Source: Curvibacter sp.
GTDB taxonomy: Bacteria; Pseudomonadota; Gammaproteobacteria; Burkholderiales; Burkholderiaceae_C
Direction of reading: 5' to 3'
Assembly (NCBI GenBank): GCA_020248905.1
Contig: JADCGR010000062.1
Location: 1-38,377, forward strand
DNA length: 38,377 nucleotides
The position numbers were made by a program, and so were the translations under genes. A model generated the notes under the pieces. It was not told the DNA's origin. It made no database searches and was given only the letters and a program-made list of their open reading frames with translations. Below, one piece after another: positions 7,385 to 16,838 of this stretch. The first letter of the stretch is position 1. The number at the start of each line of letters is the position of its first letter.

Positions 7385-8608
7385 TCAGTAGCGCCTGCCG
7401 GTCAGGAAGAGGATAGCGCGCAGCAGGCCAAAAGCCATCCGGTCCAGAACATGCTGATGCCAGGGCCGGCGTGTGTAGGCCTGGGGATCGATATGGCGCC
7501 CCTCGTGCTCCATGGCACGAACCAGTCGCTCGCGCAGGCCACCTGCGAAATCCACATCGTCAATGACCACGTTTGCCTCCCGTGCTAACAGCAGGCTGAG
7601 GGGATCGAGGTTGGAGGATCCGACCGTAGCCCAGTGGCCATCCACCACCGCAACCTTGGCATGCAGAAAGCTGGCAGCGTACTCGTGGATCTCCACCCCA
7701 GCCTGCAGCAGCGGGCCGTACACGGGCCGCACCGCGTGGTACTGCATGAAGTACTCGTACCGCCCCTGCAGCAGCAGGCGCACGCGCACGCCGCGCTGCG
7801 CCGCTACGATCAGGGCTTGCCGCAGCTTTCGCCCCGGCAGGAAATAGGCGTTGGCGATGATGATTTCTTCGTGCGCCTGGGCGATGGCCTTGAGGTAGGC
7901 AAGTTCGATTCGCCGGCGATGACGGATGTTGTCGCGCAGCAGCAGCGCGGCGCGAGCGCCGGGCTGAACCGTTGCCGCAGTCGGTGCGGCCCGGCGCCCG
8001 CGCCCCGGGCCCATCGCCTCCTGCAGGGCGCGCCACGCCGCCGGCCAGTCGGCATCACGTACCTCGCTCGCCGCCTGCAGCCGTAGCCAAGTCTGCGTCA
8101 TGACCTCATGCATCGCTCCCGTCAAGGGCCCGGTCACCCGAACCGAAAAATCAAGGCGAGGCGCCTCGAGAGTACCGTGGTTGGGATCCTGGCGATCGTC
8201 CAGCACATTGATGCCACCGCAAAAAGCCACCTCGCCATCGACCAGGCACATCTTGCGATGCAGGCGTCGCCACCTGCTAGGCAGGAGCATGCCCAGCCAG
8301 CCAGCCGGCTTGTAGACATGCCAGCGCACGCCAGCGGCATTGAAAGCCTCAGCCCACGCCGGCGGCAGGCGCGGGGTCCCCACCCCGTCGACCACCAGAT
8401 GAACGGCGACGCCGCGCCTTGCCGCCTGCACGAGAGCCGCACACATCTGTTCGCCTGCCGAGTCAGAGCCATAGATGTAGGTCTCAAGACGCACCTCGTG
8501 CATTGCATTTTCGATCGCCTGCCGCATCCCGGCGAAGAGCTCATCCCAGCCCTGCAGCAGCTGCACCTGGTGGCCGGCACGCAGGACGGTGCGAAAACGT
8601 CCCTTCAT
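7385..8608 (-). CDS. clsB: Cardiolipin synthase B (phospholipase D family)
   Basis: A 407-residue member of the phospholipase D superfamily that makes cardiolipin or related phospholipids by phosphatidyl transfer at the inner membrane. The two catalytic HKD motifs are visible as HRKMCLVDG in the first half and HAKVAVVDG with GSSNLD in the second. There are no long N-terminal membrane helices, which fits ClsB rather than ClsA. The ATG at 8608 overlaps the TGA of the preceding endonuclease-like gene (ATGA), which decides the start; the frame stays open upstream to 8659 but would read into that gene. Pairing of clsB with an endonuclease/exonuclease/phosphatase gene (the ybhO-ybhP arrangement) is known in proteobacteria. 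Confidence 0.92.
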   Translation of the reverse strand: MKGRFRTVLRAGHQVQLLQGWDELFAGMRQAIENAMHEVRLETYIYGSDSAGEQMCAALVQAARRGVAVHLVVDGVGTPRLPPAWAEAFNAAGVRWHVYKPAGWLGMLLPSRWRRLHRKMCLVDGEVAFCGGINVLDDRQDPNHGTLEAPRLDFSVRVTGPLTGAMHEVMTQTWLRLQAASEVRDADWPAAWRALQEAMGPGRGRRAAPTAATVQPGARAALLLRDNIRHRRRIELAYLKAIAQAHEEIIIANAYFLPGRKLRQALIVAAQRGVRVRLLLQGRYEYFMQYHAVRPVYGPLLQAGVEIHEYAASFLHAKVAVVDGHWATVGSSNLDPLSLLLAREANVVIDDVDFAGGLRERLVRAMEHEGRHIDPQAYTRRPWHQHVLDRMAFGLLRAILFLTGRRY

Positions 8609-9339
8609 TCCGGCAGGCCGAAGTCGGCGATGAGAGGCAGGTGGTCGGACATACGCCACCAGGGTCGACCCCGCGGGACCTCAACGGACAGCGGACGCAG
8701 CCCGCGCGCATAGATGTAGTCCAGTTGCACCAGGGGCAGCCGCGCGGGAAAAGTCGGGTGCACCGACGGCTCAAAGGCCTGCAGCCCCATGGCGACGAAA
8801 TGCCGGTGGACACGCTCACCCCAGTCATTGAAATCACCGGCGACGATCAGGGGCGCACGCGCCGGCACCTCGCGCTCGATGAAGCGGTGCAACTGGGCGG
8901 TCTGGCGTACGCGGCTGGCGCGGATCAGGCCAAGATGAACAACCACGACGTGCACCGCGAGGCCGTTCACCATCACCTCGCTGTGCAGCAGGCCACGCTG
9001 CTCGAAGCGGTGGTCTGACATATCCTCGTGCTGATGGGCCAGCACGGGCCAGCGCGAAAGCATGGCATTGCCATGCTCCCCATGACGCGTGTAAGCGTTG
9101 GTGCGGTAGATCGACTCGTAGCCCTCGGGCGCCAAGAAATCGGCCTGGGGCATCTCGGGCCAGCGGCTGAAGTGCTGTTTCTCGCGGCGATGCAGCTTGC
9201 GCACTTCCTGCAGGCATACGATGTCGGCATCGAACTGCTCCACGGCCAGACCGAGGTTGTGGATCTCTAGGCGTCGGCGCGGGCCCAGCCCCCTCACGCC
9301 CTTATGAATGTTGTAGGTCGCAACGCGCAAGGTCTTCAT
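8605..9339 (-). CDS. Endonuclease/exonuclease/phosphatase family protein (YbhP-like)
   Basis: A 244-residue protein of the metal-dependent EEP fold, which includes DNase I, inositol phosphatases and sphingomyelinases. Visible motifs are RVATYNIHKG near the N-terminus, the metal ligand in LQEVR, the Asp/Asn pair in GDFNDW, and the C-terminal SDHLPL with the catalytic histidine. No signal peptide is seen. The substrate cannot be read from sequence; its coupling to clsB by an ATGA overlap suggests a role in phospholipid or membrane metabolism, as with YbhP. The start at 9339 follows a GAGGTG ribosome site and sits four bases after the nudB stop. The frame is open to 9516, but that part overlaps nudB. 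Confidence 0.9.
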   Translation of the reverse strand: MKTLRVATYNIHKGVRGLGPRRRLEIHNLGLAVEQFDADIVCLQEVRKLHRREKQHFSRWPEMPQADFLAPEGYESIYRTNAYTRHGEHGNAMLSRWPVLAHQHEDMSDHRFEQRGLLHSEVMVNGLAVHVVVVHLGLIRASRVRQTAQLHRFIEREVPARAPLIVAGDFNDWGERVHRHFVAMGLQAFEPSVHPTFPARLPLVQLDYIYARGLRPLSVEVPRGRPWWRMSDHLPLIADFGLPE

Positions 9340-9343
9340 GCGC

Positions 9344-9844
9344 TCACCTCGCCGGTGACGCTGCGGCCCCAGCAAAGCGAGGCAGCAGGAGACAGGCTTC
9401 AGCGTTGCTGGGCGAGGAGCAGGCCTCGGCCGCCTCACGCCAGGGCAGCCAGCGGTAATCTGTGTGCTCGCGCGGGTTGAGCTGCACCGGGGTACCCACA
9501 GGCACGCACAGCCCAAACAAGTGCTCGGTATTATGGATCACACCCGGCGCATAGCGATGGCGCCAGCGCGGGTAGATCTCGTAGACGTTCTCCAGCCCCC
9601 AGTCGCGCAGCTGGCAGCCGCCCGCGCGGGCGTCCATGCCCGTCTCCTCGGCCACCTCGCGCACGGCGGTCAACTCATAGGATTCATCTGGCTGGTCCTT
9701 GGAGCCTGTGACCGACTGCCAGAACCCATCCGCATCCGCACGCTGGATCAGCAGCACCTCCAGCTCCGGGGTGTGGATCACCACCAGTACGGACTGAGGA
9801 ATCTTGTAGGTTCGGGCAGAAGGCACAGACTTGGTGCAGCTCAT
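9344..9844 (-). CDS. nudB: Dihydroneopterin triphosphate diphosphatase (NudB)
   Basis: A 166-residue Nudix hydrolase. The Nudix box is seen as GSKDQPDE followed by REVAEETGMD; it has one residue more than the strict spacing between the first glycine and glutamate. Near the N-terminus IPQSVLVVIHT is typical of NudB. It removes pyrophosphate from dihydroneopterin triphosphate, the second step of folate synthesis, after FolE encoded downstream at 6577-7305. The ATG at 9844 overlaps the mrr stop (ATGA), so translation is coupled to a restriction gene that does not belong to the pathway. Gene order aspS-nudB is common in Burkholderiales, so mrr looks like an insertion. Confidence 0.9.
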   Translation of the reverse strand: MSCTKSVPSARTYKIPQSVLVVIHTPELEVLLIQRADADGFWQSVTGSKDQPDESYELTAVREVAEETGMDARAGGCQLRDWGLENVYEIYPRWRHRYAPGVIHNTEHLFGLCVPVGTPVQLNPREHTDYRWLPWREAAEACSSPSNAEACLLLPRFAGAAASPAR

Positions 9845-10758
9845 TCGTCGTCAAAAAAATCGGAGTCAATACGCTTTAACTGATAGGTAGCTGCGACTGA
9901 AACGCCCAGATCATGCTCAATCATCAAGTCGGATAGTCGCACTCCGTCAATCAACACAACCCGGTACTGACTGCGCTCTGCGTATTCCTTAGCTTCCTGA
10001 GTGAACACAGAAGTTGTAATGAACACGCCCTTACTAGCCCGCTGACCGGCTAGAGCCCCCACAAACTTTTGAATCTCGGGTCGCCCCACCGTGCCGTCCC
10101 AGCGTTTGGCTTGCAAATAGATGGCGTCCAAGCCCAGTCGATCCTCATTGATGATGCCGTCGATACCGCCATCGCCGGACCTCCCAACGGCTCGTCCAGC
10201 CTCCTGCCGACTTCCTCCATAACCCATCTTCAGCAGTAACTGGATTACGAGGCTCTCAAAAAATGCCGGGGTGCACTTCTTGACGTTGTTGATGAGGTCC
10301 GCTGCTAATTCACGCCTCAGAACTGCGTGCGCCCGCTCCAGATCTTCCTCCGGAGTGACATCCACTAAAGCCGAATCAGTCAATGCAGTCGAATCTGAAG
10401 CTGACGTCAATTCAGGCGGATCGCTGGTATTGGCATATCCAGGCATTTCTTGTAGCAGTCGTAGGTCTATCTTCTGTGGCCCTTCAGCCAAGAGCTGACG
10501 CCCGCTGGGACTAATCAAGAAAATTCCACGGCGAGGCTGTTCAATCAGGCCCGCTCGTTTCAGGTATGTCTTGGCCCATGCCAAACGGTTATAGAAAAGT
10601 GGCGCGCGCCCGCTTGGCAACATGGCCGCAAGCTCTTGATCAGACAAAGAGAACTGATGAGCAATCTTTTCTGTCGCTTCGCCCATTGAATACGCCCGCC
10701 CGTCGCTGATGAGCTTTAGCAAGGGCAACATCAGGGTCTGAAAATCTGGAATGGCCAT
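9841..10758 (-). CDS. mrr: Mrr-type (type IV) restriction endonuclease
   Basis: A 305-residue protein with an N-terminal winged-helix Mrr_N domain (about 1-95), a variable linker rich in Asp/Ser/Thr (105-140) and a C-terminal PD-(D/E)xK nuclease domain (about 160-290). Catalytic residues are visible: E168, D200 in GDGGIDG and Q216-x-K218 in YLQAKRW. Mrr enzymes cut DNA carrying foreign methylation, so this is a defence gene acting on incoming DNA. The ATG at 10758 is chosen because GGGAGCGGAG stands just before it; an upstream TTG at 10773 lies inside a terminator. Base composition differs from its neighbours: two sampled 60-base rows are about 48% GC against more than 60% around. This suggests acquisition by transfer. 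It ends in an ATGA overlap with nudB. Confidence 0.92.
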   Translation of the reverse strand: MAIPDFQTLMLPLLKLISDGRAYSMGEATEKIAHQFSLSDQELAAMLPSGRAPLFYNRLAWAKTYLKRAGLIEQPRRGIFLISPSGRQLLAEGPQKIDLRLLQEMPGYANTSDPPELTSASDSTALTDSALVDVTPEEDLERAHAVLRRELAADLINNVKKCTPAFFESLVIQLLLKMGYGGSRQEAGRAVGRSGDGGIDGIINEDRLGLDAIYLQAKRWDGTVGRPEIQKFVGALAGQRASKGVFITTSVFTQEAKEYAERSQYRVVLIDGVRLSDLMIEHDLGVSVAATYQLKRIDSDFFDDE

Positions 10759-10771
10759 CTCCGCTCCCAGC

Positions 10772-10798
10772 AAAAAAGGGCGCCGAAAGGCGCCCTTT
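10772..10798 (-). terminator. Strong intrinsic terminator after aspS
   Basis: A perfect 10-base stem (AAAGGGCGCC, 10775-10784, and its complement at 10789-10798) closes a GAAA loop (TTTC on the minus strand). On the minus strand it is followed by a run of T bases. It lies 28 bases beyond the aspS stop and only 14 bases before the mrr start, leaving no room for a promoter between terminator and mrr ribosome site. Confidence 0.9.
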
Positions 10799-10825
10799 CA
10801 TTCTGCCTGAGACCTCAGGCCAGAC

Positions 10826-12631
10826 TCAAGCCGCCGCCGGATTGCGCAACCTGATGTGCAGCTCGCGCAGCTGTTTCTCGTCGACCGGGCTCGGCGCCTG
10901 GGTGAGCAGGCATTGGGCGCGCTGGGTCTTGGGGAAGGCGATCACGTCGCGGATGGACTCGGCGCCGGTCATCAGCGTGACGATGCGGTCCAGGCCGAAG
11001 GCCAGACCGCCGTGGGGGGGCGCACCGTACTGCAGCGCGTCAAGAAGGAAGCCGAACTTGAGCTTGGCCTCTTCGGGCGTGATCTTGAGCGCGTCGAACA
11101 CCTTCTGCTGAACGTCAGCGCGGTGGATACGGACGGAACCACCGCCCATCTCCCAGCCATTGAGCACCATGTCATAGCCCTGAGAAATGCACTTCTCGGG
11201 GGCGGAGACCATCCAGTCCTCGTGACCGGCCTTGGGTGCCGTAAAGGGGTGGTGCACGGCGGTGTAGCGCTGGCTTTCCTCGTCGAACTCGAACATGGGA
11301 AAATCCACCACCCACATCGGACGCCAGCCTTCCGTGAACAGGCCATTCTCGCGGCCGAACTCGCTGTGACCGATCTTGATGCGAAGGGCACCGATGGCGT
11401 CATTGACGATCTTCTCCTTGTCGGCACCGAAGAAGATCAGGTCGCCGTTCTGGGCGCCTGTGCGCTTGAGCAACTCGGCCAGCGCCGCATCGTGGATGTT
11501 CTTGACGATGGGCGACTGCAGGCCGTCGCGACCCTTTGCCAGCTCGTTGACACGGATATAGGCCAGGCCCTTGGCTCCGTAGATCTTGACGAACTCGGTG
11601 TACGCGTCGATCTCGCTGCGGCTGATTCCGCCGCCTTCGACCGAACCGCCGGGCACGCGCAGGGCCACCACGCGGCCGCCCTTCATGGTTGCGGCGGCGG
11701 AGAATACTTTGAAGTCCACGTCCTTCATCACGTCGGTGATTTCAGCGAACTTGAGGTTTACACGCAGGTCGGGCTTGTCCGAGCCATAGAGGTGCATGGC
11801 GTCCTGGTAGGTCATGACCGGGAACTCGCCGAGGTCCACACCGATCGTATTCTTGAACACCGTGGTGATCATGCCCTGAAACATGTCGCGTATGTCCTGC
11901 TCGCTGAGGAAGGAGGTCTCGATATCGATCTGCGTGAACTCGGGCTGACGGTCGGCCCGCAGGTCCTCGTCGCGGAAGCACTTGGTGATCTGGTAGTAGC
12001 GGTCGAAGCCAGCCACCATGAGCAACTGCTTGAAGAGCTGGGGCGACTGCGGCAGTGCGAAGAACTGGCCGTCGTGCACGCGGCTGGGCACCAGGTAATC
12101 ACGCGCGCCCTCGGGGGTGCTCTTGGTGAGCATGGGCGTCTCGATATCGATGAATCCGTTGGCGTCGAGGAACTTACGCACCTCCATGGCCACCTTGTAC
12201 CGCAGCATCAGGTTGTTCTGCATGTAGGGGCGGCGTAAGTCCAGCACCCGGTGCGTGAGACGCGTGGTTTCCGACAGGTTGTCCTCGTCGAGCTGGAAGG
12301 GCGGCGTGACCGAGGCGTTGAGGACGGTCAGCTCATGGCACAGCACCTCAATCCTGCCGCTCTTGAGGCTATCGTTGGTGGTGCCATCCGGACGCGCGCG
12401 CACCAGGCCGCGGACCTGGACGCAAAATTCGTTGCGCAGGCCTTCAGCAGCCTTGAACATCTCGGGGCGGTCAGGGTCACAGACGACCTGCACATAACCC
12501 TCGCGGTCACGCAGGTCGACGAAGATCACGCCGCCATGGTCGCGCCGGCGGTTGACCCAGCCGCACAGGGTGACAGTTTGGCCCAGCAGGGCCTCGGTTA
12601 CGAGACCGCAGTAATGGGAACGCATGGCCAT
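10826..12631 (-). CDS. aspS: Aspartyl-tRNA synthetase
   Basis: A 601-residue class II aminoacyl-tRNA synthetase that charges tRNA with aspartate in the cytosol. An N-terminal anticodon-binding OB fold (about 1-105) is followed by the catalytic core. Motif 2 is seen as [18 protein letters not shown] and motif 3 as [10 protein letters not shown], and the bacterial-type GAD insertion lies between. Length and layout match bacterial AspS; in many Burkholderiales the enzyme also acts on tRNA-Asn, which cannot be decided here. Starts at 12631 and 12625 are both possible (Met-Ala-Met). It follows a DUF502 gene by 21 bases and ends at a strong terminator. Confidence 0.97.
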   Translation of the reverse strand: MAMRSHYCGLVTEALLGQTVTLCGWVNRRRDHGGVIFVDLRDREGYVQVVCDPDRPEMFKAAEGLRNEFCVQVRGLVRARPDGTTNDSLKSGRIEVLCHELTVLNASVTPPFQLDEDNLSETTRLTHRVLDLRRPYMQNNLMLRYKVAMEVRKFLDANGFIDIETPMLTKSTPEGARDYLVPSRVHDGQFFALPQSPQLFKQLLMVAGFDRYYQITKCFRDEDLRADRQPEFTQIDIETSFLSEQDIRDMFQGMITTVFKNTIGVDLGEFPVMTYQDAMHLYGSDKPDLRVNLKFAEITDVMKDVDFKVFSAAATMKGGRVVALRVPGGSVEGGGISRSEIDAYTEFVKIYGAKGLAYIRVNELAKGRDGLQSPIVKNIHDAALAELLKRTGAQNGDLIFFGADKEKIVNDAIGALRIKIGHSEFGRENGLFTEGWRPMWVVDFPMFEFDEESQRYTAVHHPFTAPKAGHEDWMVSAPEKCISQGYDMVLNGWEMGGGSVRIHRADVQQKVFDALKITPEEAKLKFGFLLDALQYGAPPHGGLAFGLDRIVTLMTGAESIRDVIAFPKTQRAQCLLTQAPSPVDEKQLRELHIRLRNPAAA

Positions 12632-12652
12632 AAGGCTTACTCTTTCAGGAAC

Positions 12653-13303
12653 TCATGTAGGTTTTTTCAGGCTGGGAGCGGCCGGCTTCATCTGCGGGTT
12701 CTTGGGCCCGCCCGGGACGATGACGCCCATCGATATGACGTAGGTCAGGGCCTCGTCCACGCTCATCGCGAGCACGATGCAGTCGCTCCTGCGCAGCATG
12801 ACGAAGTAGCCGCCCGTCGGGTTCGGCGTAGTCGGCACGTATACGCTCAGGTAGTCACCCCGCAGATGGTTGACCAGGTCGCCGCCGGGGGTGCCCGTAA
12901 CGAAGCCGATGGTCCACATGCCCTCGCGCGGCCATTGCACCAGCACCGCCTGCCGGAAGGCGTTGCCCTTCTCGGAGAAGAGGGTATCGGAAACCTGCTT
13001 GACGCCTGAGTAGATGGATCGCACGACCGGGATACGGTGCAGCAGCGCATGCCACCAGTCGACGAGCCGGTTGCCAATGATGTTGGACGCCAGGGCGCCG
13101 ATCAGCAGCACGACCGCCAACGCGAACACCACGCCCAGGCCGGGGATATGCAAGCCCAACAGCCGATCGGGCTGCCATTCCATGGGCAGGATGCGCAGCG
13201 TCTCGTCCAGGGTGGTGATGACCCAGTCGAGCACCCACAACGTGATGATGAGCGGCACGAGGACCAGCAGGCCCGCGAACAACCACTTGCGGAATTGGGC
13301 CAT
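12653..13303 (-). CDS. DUF502 family membrane protein
   Basis: A 216-residue inner-membrane protein of family DUF502, function unknown. Two hydrophobic segments are clear at about residues 8-30 and 60-82, followed by a soluble C-terminal part containing the typical VPTTPNPTGG segment. The frame is open to 13462, but the extra residues overlap fmdB; the ATG at 13303 starts the conserved MAQFRKWLFAGLLVL block and lies seven bases after the fmdB stop. The order fmdB, DUF502, aspS is one I recall from many betaproteobacteria, which suggests co-transcription rather than a shared reaction. Confidence 0.9.
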   Translation of the reverse strand: MAQFRKWLFAGLLVLVPLIITLWVLDWVITTLDETLRILPMEWQPDRLLGLHIPGLGVVFALAVVLLIGALASNIIGNRLVDWWHALLHRIPVVRSIYSGVKQVSDTLFSEKGNAFRQAVLVQWPREGMWTIGFVTGTPGGDLVNHLRGDYLSVYVPTTPNPTGGYFVMLRRSDCIVLAMSVDEALTYVISMGVIVPGGPKNPQMKPAAPSLKKPT

Positions 13304-13310
13304 GGCAGTT

Positions 13311-13622
13311 TCAACCACAGCTGCAATCGGAACTGCAGCCATGGCTGGTGGCAGGCGCGGTTGCAGCAGGTGCGTCAGCGCTCGCTGCGCTCGCCGTACT
13401 CGTCGCTGCCGTAGCGGTGCCACCGGCAGCGGCCGGGCTGCCGCTGCGGAAATCGGTGGCATACCAGCCGCTACCCCTGAGCTGGAAGCCGGCAGCGGTA
13501 ACCTGCTTGCGGAAGGTGGGCTGGCCGCAGGCGGGGCAGTCGCTCAGGGCGGGTTCAGAGATTTTCTGCAGCACATCCTTGGCAGTGCCGCAGGATTCGC
13601 ATTTGTAGGCGTAAATTGGCAT
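13311..13622 (-). CDS. FmdB-family zinc-ribbon protein
   Basis: A 103-residue protein that begins MPIYAYKCESCG. Two CxxC pairs (C8/C11 and C29/C32) form a zinc ribbon. The C-terminal third is a low-complexity Ala/Thr/Ser stretch ending in a Cys-rich HGCSSDCSCG tail. FmdB-like proteins were first linked to formamidase gene regulation, but their general role is unknown. It heads the fmdB-DUF502-aspS unit, and a TATAAT box lies 35 bases upstream. Confidence 0.9.
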   Translation of the reverse strand: MPIYAYKCESCGTAKDVLQKISEPALSDCPACGQPTFRKQVTAAGFQLRGSGWYATDFRSGSPAAAGGTATAATSTASAASADAPAATAPATSHGCSSDCSCG

Positions 13623-13656
13623 GGCTCGAAGGAGGTGGAGGGGTGCAAAGCCTTCA

Positions 13657-13662
13657 ATTATA
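13657..13662 (-). promoter_or_regulatory. TATAAT -10 box for fmdB-DUF502-aspS
   Basis: A perfect -10 consensus TATAAT reads on the minus strand 35 bases before the fmdB ATG, in the 87-base gap after the symporter gene. The -35 region 17 bases upstream is a poor match. A G-rich imperfect hairpin (about 13664-13695) that could end the symporter transcript overlaps the -35 region. Confidence 0.45.
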
Positions 13663-13709
13663 GGCGGGGGCTGCTTTTTCCAGCCCTCTCCCCCGACGCC
13701 ATCGGCCGC

Positions 13710-15185
13710 TCAGGCCTTGTGATGGGCCTCGTCGCGCAGGGCCTGGGCGATGGAATGCCCCTGGGGCTTGACGATCTGGGGCGCGAGGGAACCAATCACC
13801 ATGCCGACGATGGATGCCAGGAACCCCACCAGCTGCGGCGGAAAATCTTCCTCGGAGACCGTGAACTCCGCGCCGATCCAGAACAGCAGGCCCAACACGA
13901 TGGACAGGAAGGCGCCCTGGGTGCTGGCACGCTTCCAGTAGGCGCCCGCAGCCAGGGGGACGAAGGCGGCCACGAGCGTGACCTTGTAGGCGTTTTGCAC
14001 CATGTCGTACATGGTTGAGCGCGAGTTCAGGGCGAACAGCAAGGCACCCAGCGTGAAGCTGACCAGCACCACCCGCAGCAAAAGGAGGAACTGGCGGTCG
14101 CTCATCTTCGGGGCAAAGGGCTTGAGCACGTTCTCGGTGAAGGTGGCGGTGGGTGCCAGCAGGGTGCCGCTGGCGGTGGACAGGATGGCCGACAGCAGCG
14201 CCCCGAAGAACAGCACCTGGGCCCACAGTGGCATCTTGCTGAGCACCAATTCGGGTAGGATGCGCTGGACCACACGGCCATCCTCGTCGCCAAACAGCTG
14301 GGCTAGCGAGGGGTCGAGCACCAGCGCAGCGTAGGCGATGAAGATTGGCACGGCGGCAAACACCAGGTAGACCGAGGCCCCGATGACGGTACCGCGTACG
14401 GCCGTCTTTTCGTCCTTGGCACTGGTCATGCGCTGGAACACGTCCTGCTGCGGCACCGATCCGAACGCCACGGTCAGGAAACCCGCGAACATGGCCCACA
14501 AGGCCATGCCGTCGGCCTCGGGAGGAATGAGGGTCAGGCGCCCGTTCTCGGCGGCGTGCAGGATCACGACGTCAATGCCACCGGCCATATTGCCGACCAG
14601 CAAGGCCACCAGCGACAGGCCGACCAGGATGACGATGGACTGCATCAGGTCGGTGAAGGCCACGGCCCACATGCCGCCCACCAGGGTGTAGATCATGACA
14701 ACGGCGGTGCCGCCCAGGATGGCATGGTTCAGCGCGATCGCACCGCCCGACAGCACGTGGATGACTAGGCCCAGGGCGGTCATCTGCGCGGAAGTCCAGC
14801 CCAGGTAGGACAAGGTTACCGCGACGCTGGTCAGAACCTCCACCCCGCGCCCGTAGCGCTTGCGGTAGAAATCGCCGATGGTCAGCAGGTTGAGCCGGTA
14901 GAACAGCTTGGCAAAGAGCAGGGCCGCCAGGATCAGGGCCATGGACGCCCCGAAGGGATCCCCGGGAATAGCCGACACGCCGCCCATGACGAACTCGGCC
15001 GAAACGCCTAGGACGGTTTCGGCTCCGAACCAGGTGGCAAACACGGTGGCAACACACATGTACAGCGGCAGGCTGCGTCCCGCGACCAGGTAGTCCTTGG
15101 CATTGTGCACGCGCCGGGCGGCGATCAGGCCGATGACGATGGTCAAGGCCATATAAGCAAGCACGAGGGTGATCAGTGTGTCCAT
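13710..15185 (-). CDS. Sodium:solute symporter (SSS family)
   Basis: A 491-residue inner-membrane transporter with about 13 hydrophobic helices, the usual SSS topology. The early block AKDYLVAGRSLPLY and the following ATWFGAETVLGVSAEF segment are typical of the sodium-binding core (helices 1-2). The substrate cannot be named; no DUF4212 partner (acetate-type) or catabolic operon adjoins. The start at 15185 has a GGAG ribosome site seven bases upstream. Neighbours are ubiB upstream and fmdB downstream on the same strand, with no obvious functional link. Confidence 0.9.
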   Translation of the reverse strand: MDTLITLVLAYMALTIVIGLIAARRVHNAKDYLVAGRSLPLYMCVATVFATWFGAETVLGVSAEFVMGGVSAIPGDPFGASMALILAALLFAKLFYRLNLLTIGDFYRKRYGRGVEVLTSVAVTLSYLGWTSAQMTALGLVIHVLSGGAIALNHAILGGTAVVMIYTLVGGMWAVAFTDLMQSIVILVGLSLVALLVGNMAGGIDVVILHAAENGRLTLIPPEADGMALWAMFAGFLTVAFGSVPQQDVFQRMTSAKDEKTAVRGTVIGASVYLVFAAVPIFIAYAALVLDPSLAQLFGDEDGRVVQRILPELVLSKMPLWAQVLFFGALLSAILSTASGTLLAPTATFTENVLKPFAPKMSDRQFLLLLRVVLVSFTLGALLFALNSRSTMYDMVQNAYKVTLVAAFVPLAAGAYWKRASTQGAFLSIVLGLLFWIGAEFTVSEEDFPPQLVGFLASIVGMVIGSLAPQIVKPQGHSIAQALRDEAHHKA

Positions 15186-15208
15186 CCATCCACTCCGTCA
15201 GTGAAATC

Positions 15209-15225
15209 CGGGTCCTTCAGACCCG
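15209..15225. other. Small hairpin in the ubiB-symporter gap
   Basis: Six-base arms CGGGTC and GACCCG enclose a CTTCA loop in the 84-base gap. No T-run follows on either strand, so it is a weak terminator at best, or a 5'-leader hairpin of the symporter message. A TAAAAT box reads on the minus strand near 15247-15252. Confidence 0.3.
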
Positions 15226-15269
15226 TACAGAAATCGCAGGCGCATTTTAGAGGCCAGGCAGGCGATGCT

Positions 15270-16838
15270 TCACCATCGCGCGACCCCCAGCAAGATATGC
15301 ATGGCACCCAGCCCCAACGCAAAACCGATGCCCGCGTAGAGCAGGCCCTGTAAAAGGCGGTTGGTCCGGCGCTGCTCATTCAGCAGGGCCTCCAGCTCGC
15401 GGCGATCCCGTCCGCGCGCCCCCTGTTGCAGGTAATCGTGCAGCAGGCGCGGCAGCTCGGGCAGCAGCTTGGCATAGCGCGGCGCCTGATTGCGCAGCTC
15501 CTCCCAGAGCTTGCGCGGCCCGATCTGCTCGGCCATCCACTTTTCTAGGAAAGGCTTGGCCGTGCTCCAGAGGTCAAGGTCTGGGTCGAGGTCGCGGCCC
15601 AGCCCCTCGATGTTGAGCAGGGTCTTCTGCAGTAGCACGAGCTGGGGCTGGATCTCGACGTTGAAACGGCGGGAGGTCTGGAACAGGCGCATCAGCACCA
15701 TGCCGAGCGAGATTTCCTTGAGCGGACGATCAAAGTAGGGCTCGCAAACGGAGCGGACGGCCGCCTCCAGCTCGTCCACCCGCGTCTGCGGCGGAACCCA
15801 GCCCGACTCGATGTGCAACTCGGCCACGCGCTTGTAATCCCGGCGGAAGAAGGCCGTGAAGTTCTGCGCCAGGTACTCCTTGTCGTACTCGGTGAGCGTA
15901 CCCACGATGCCAAAGTCCAGCGAGATATAGCGCCCGAAGCTGGCGGGATCGGTGCTCACGAAAATATTGCCCGGGTGCATGTCAGCATGGAAGAAGCCGT
16001 CGCGGAAGACCTGGGTAAAAAAGATCGTGACGCCATCGCGGGCCAGTTTCTTGAGGTCCACCCCCGCTTCGCGCAGGCGCCCGACCTGGCTGATCGGAAT
16101 ACCCTTCATGCGCTCCATGACGAGGACGTCATCGTGGCAGAAGTCCCAGAACATCTCGGGGATGAGCACCAGATCCAGGCCTTCCATATTGCGGCGCAGC
16201 TGGGCGGCGCTGGCCGCCTCGCGCATCAGGTCCAGCTCATCGTGCAGGTACTTGTCAAACTCGGCGACCACCTCGCGGGGCTTGAGCCGCTTGCCATCGG
16301 CTGACAGGCTTTCCACCCAGCCGGCCATCATGCGCATCAGGCTCAGGTCTTTCTCGATCACCGGCAGCATGCCGGGGCGCAGCACCTTGACCGCCACCTC
16401 CCGCTCGCGCCCGTCGCGACCGCGCAGCTTGGCGAAGTGCACCTGCGCGATCGAGGCACTGGCCACGGGTTCGCGCTGGAATTCCCTGAAGACCTCGGCT
16501 ACCGGCTTGCGAAAGGCCCGCTCGATCGTGGCCACCGCAATGTCCGGGCTGAACGGCGGCACGCGGTCCTGCAGCCTGGCGAGCTCATCCGCAATGTCGG
16601 GCGGCAGCAGGTCGCGCCTTGTGGAGAGCACCTGTCCGAACTTGACGAAGATGGGGCCGAGCTGCTCCAGCGCCTCGCGCAGACGCACGCCGCGCGGCGC
16701 GTTCAGCGGCCGGCCGAAGGAAACAATGCGCGCGATCACGCGCAGCCAGGGCTTCTGGAAGCTGGTCAGGACCAGCTCGTCCAGACCGTAGCGCAGGACG
16801 ATCCAGATGATGAAGCTGCCGCGCAGCAGCCGGCTCAC
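15270..16838 (-). CDS. ubiB: UbiB, ABC1/ADCK-type atypical kinase of ubiquinone synthesis
   Basis: A 522-residue protein of the UbiB/COQ8 family, needed for aerobic ubiquinone synthesis. It is an atypical kinase/ATPase thought to help extract or organise lipid precursors at the inner membrane. The family signature [14 protein letters not shown] (KFGQ at 66-69) and the HADMHPGN catalytic loop are visible, and two C-terminal hydrophobic helices (about 478-520) anchor it. The start is GTG at 16838, where the conserved SRLLRGSFI block begins; this GTG overlaps the TGA of a 21-codon mini-gene. It belongs to the same strand cluster as ubiJ and ubiE. Confidence 0.95.
   Translation of the reverse strand: MSRLLRGSFIIWIVLRYGLDELVLTSFQKPWLRVIARIVSFGRPLNAPRGVRLREALEQLGPIFVKFGQVLSTRRDLLPPDIADELARLQDRVPPFSPDIAVATIERAFRKPVAEVFREFQREPVASASIAQVHFAKLRGRDGREREVAVKVLRPGMLPVIEKDLSLMRMMAGWVESLSADGKRLKPREVVAEFDKYLHDELDLMREAASAAQLRRNMEGLDLVLIPEMFWDFCHDDVLVMERMKGIPISQVGRLREAGVDLKKLARDGVTIFFTQVFRDGFFHADMHPGNIFVSTDPASFGRYISLDFGIVGTLTEYDKEYLAQNFTAFFRRDYKRVAELHIESGWVPPQTRVDELEAAVRSVCEPYFDRPLKEISLGMVLMRLFQTSRRFNVEIQPQLVLLQKTLLNIEGLGRDLDPDLDLWSTAKPFLEKWMAEQIGPRKLWEELRNQAPRYAKLLPELPRLLHDYLQQGARGRDRRELEALLNEQRRTNRLLQGLLYAGIGFALGLGAMHILLGVARW

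Noticed and set aside
10856..12238. 460-codon open frame on the plus strand
   Set aside because: Antisense to aspS; rich in His, Val and Leu with no domain, a typical shadow frame.
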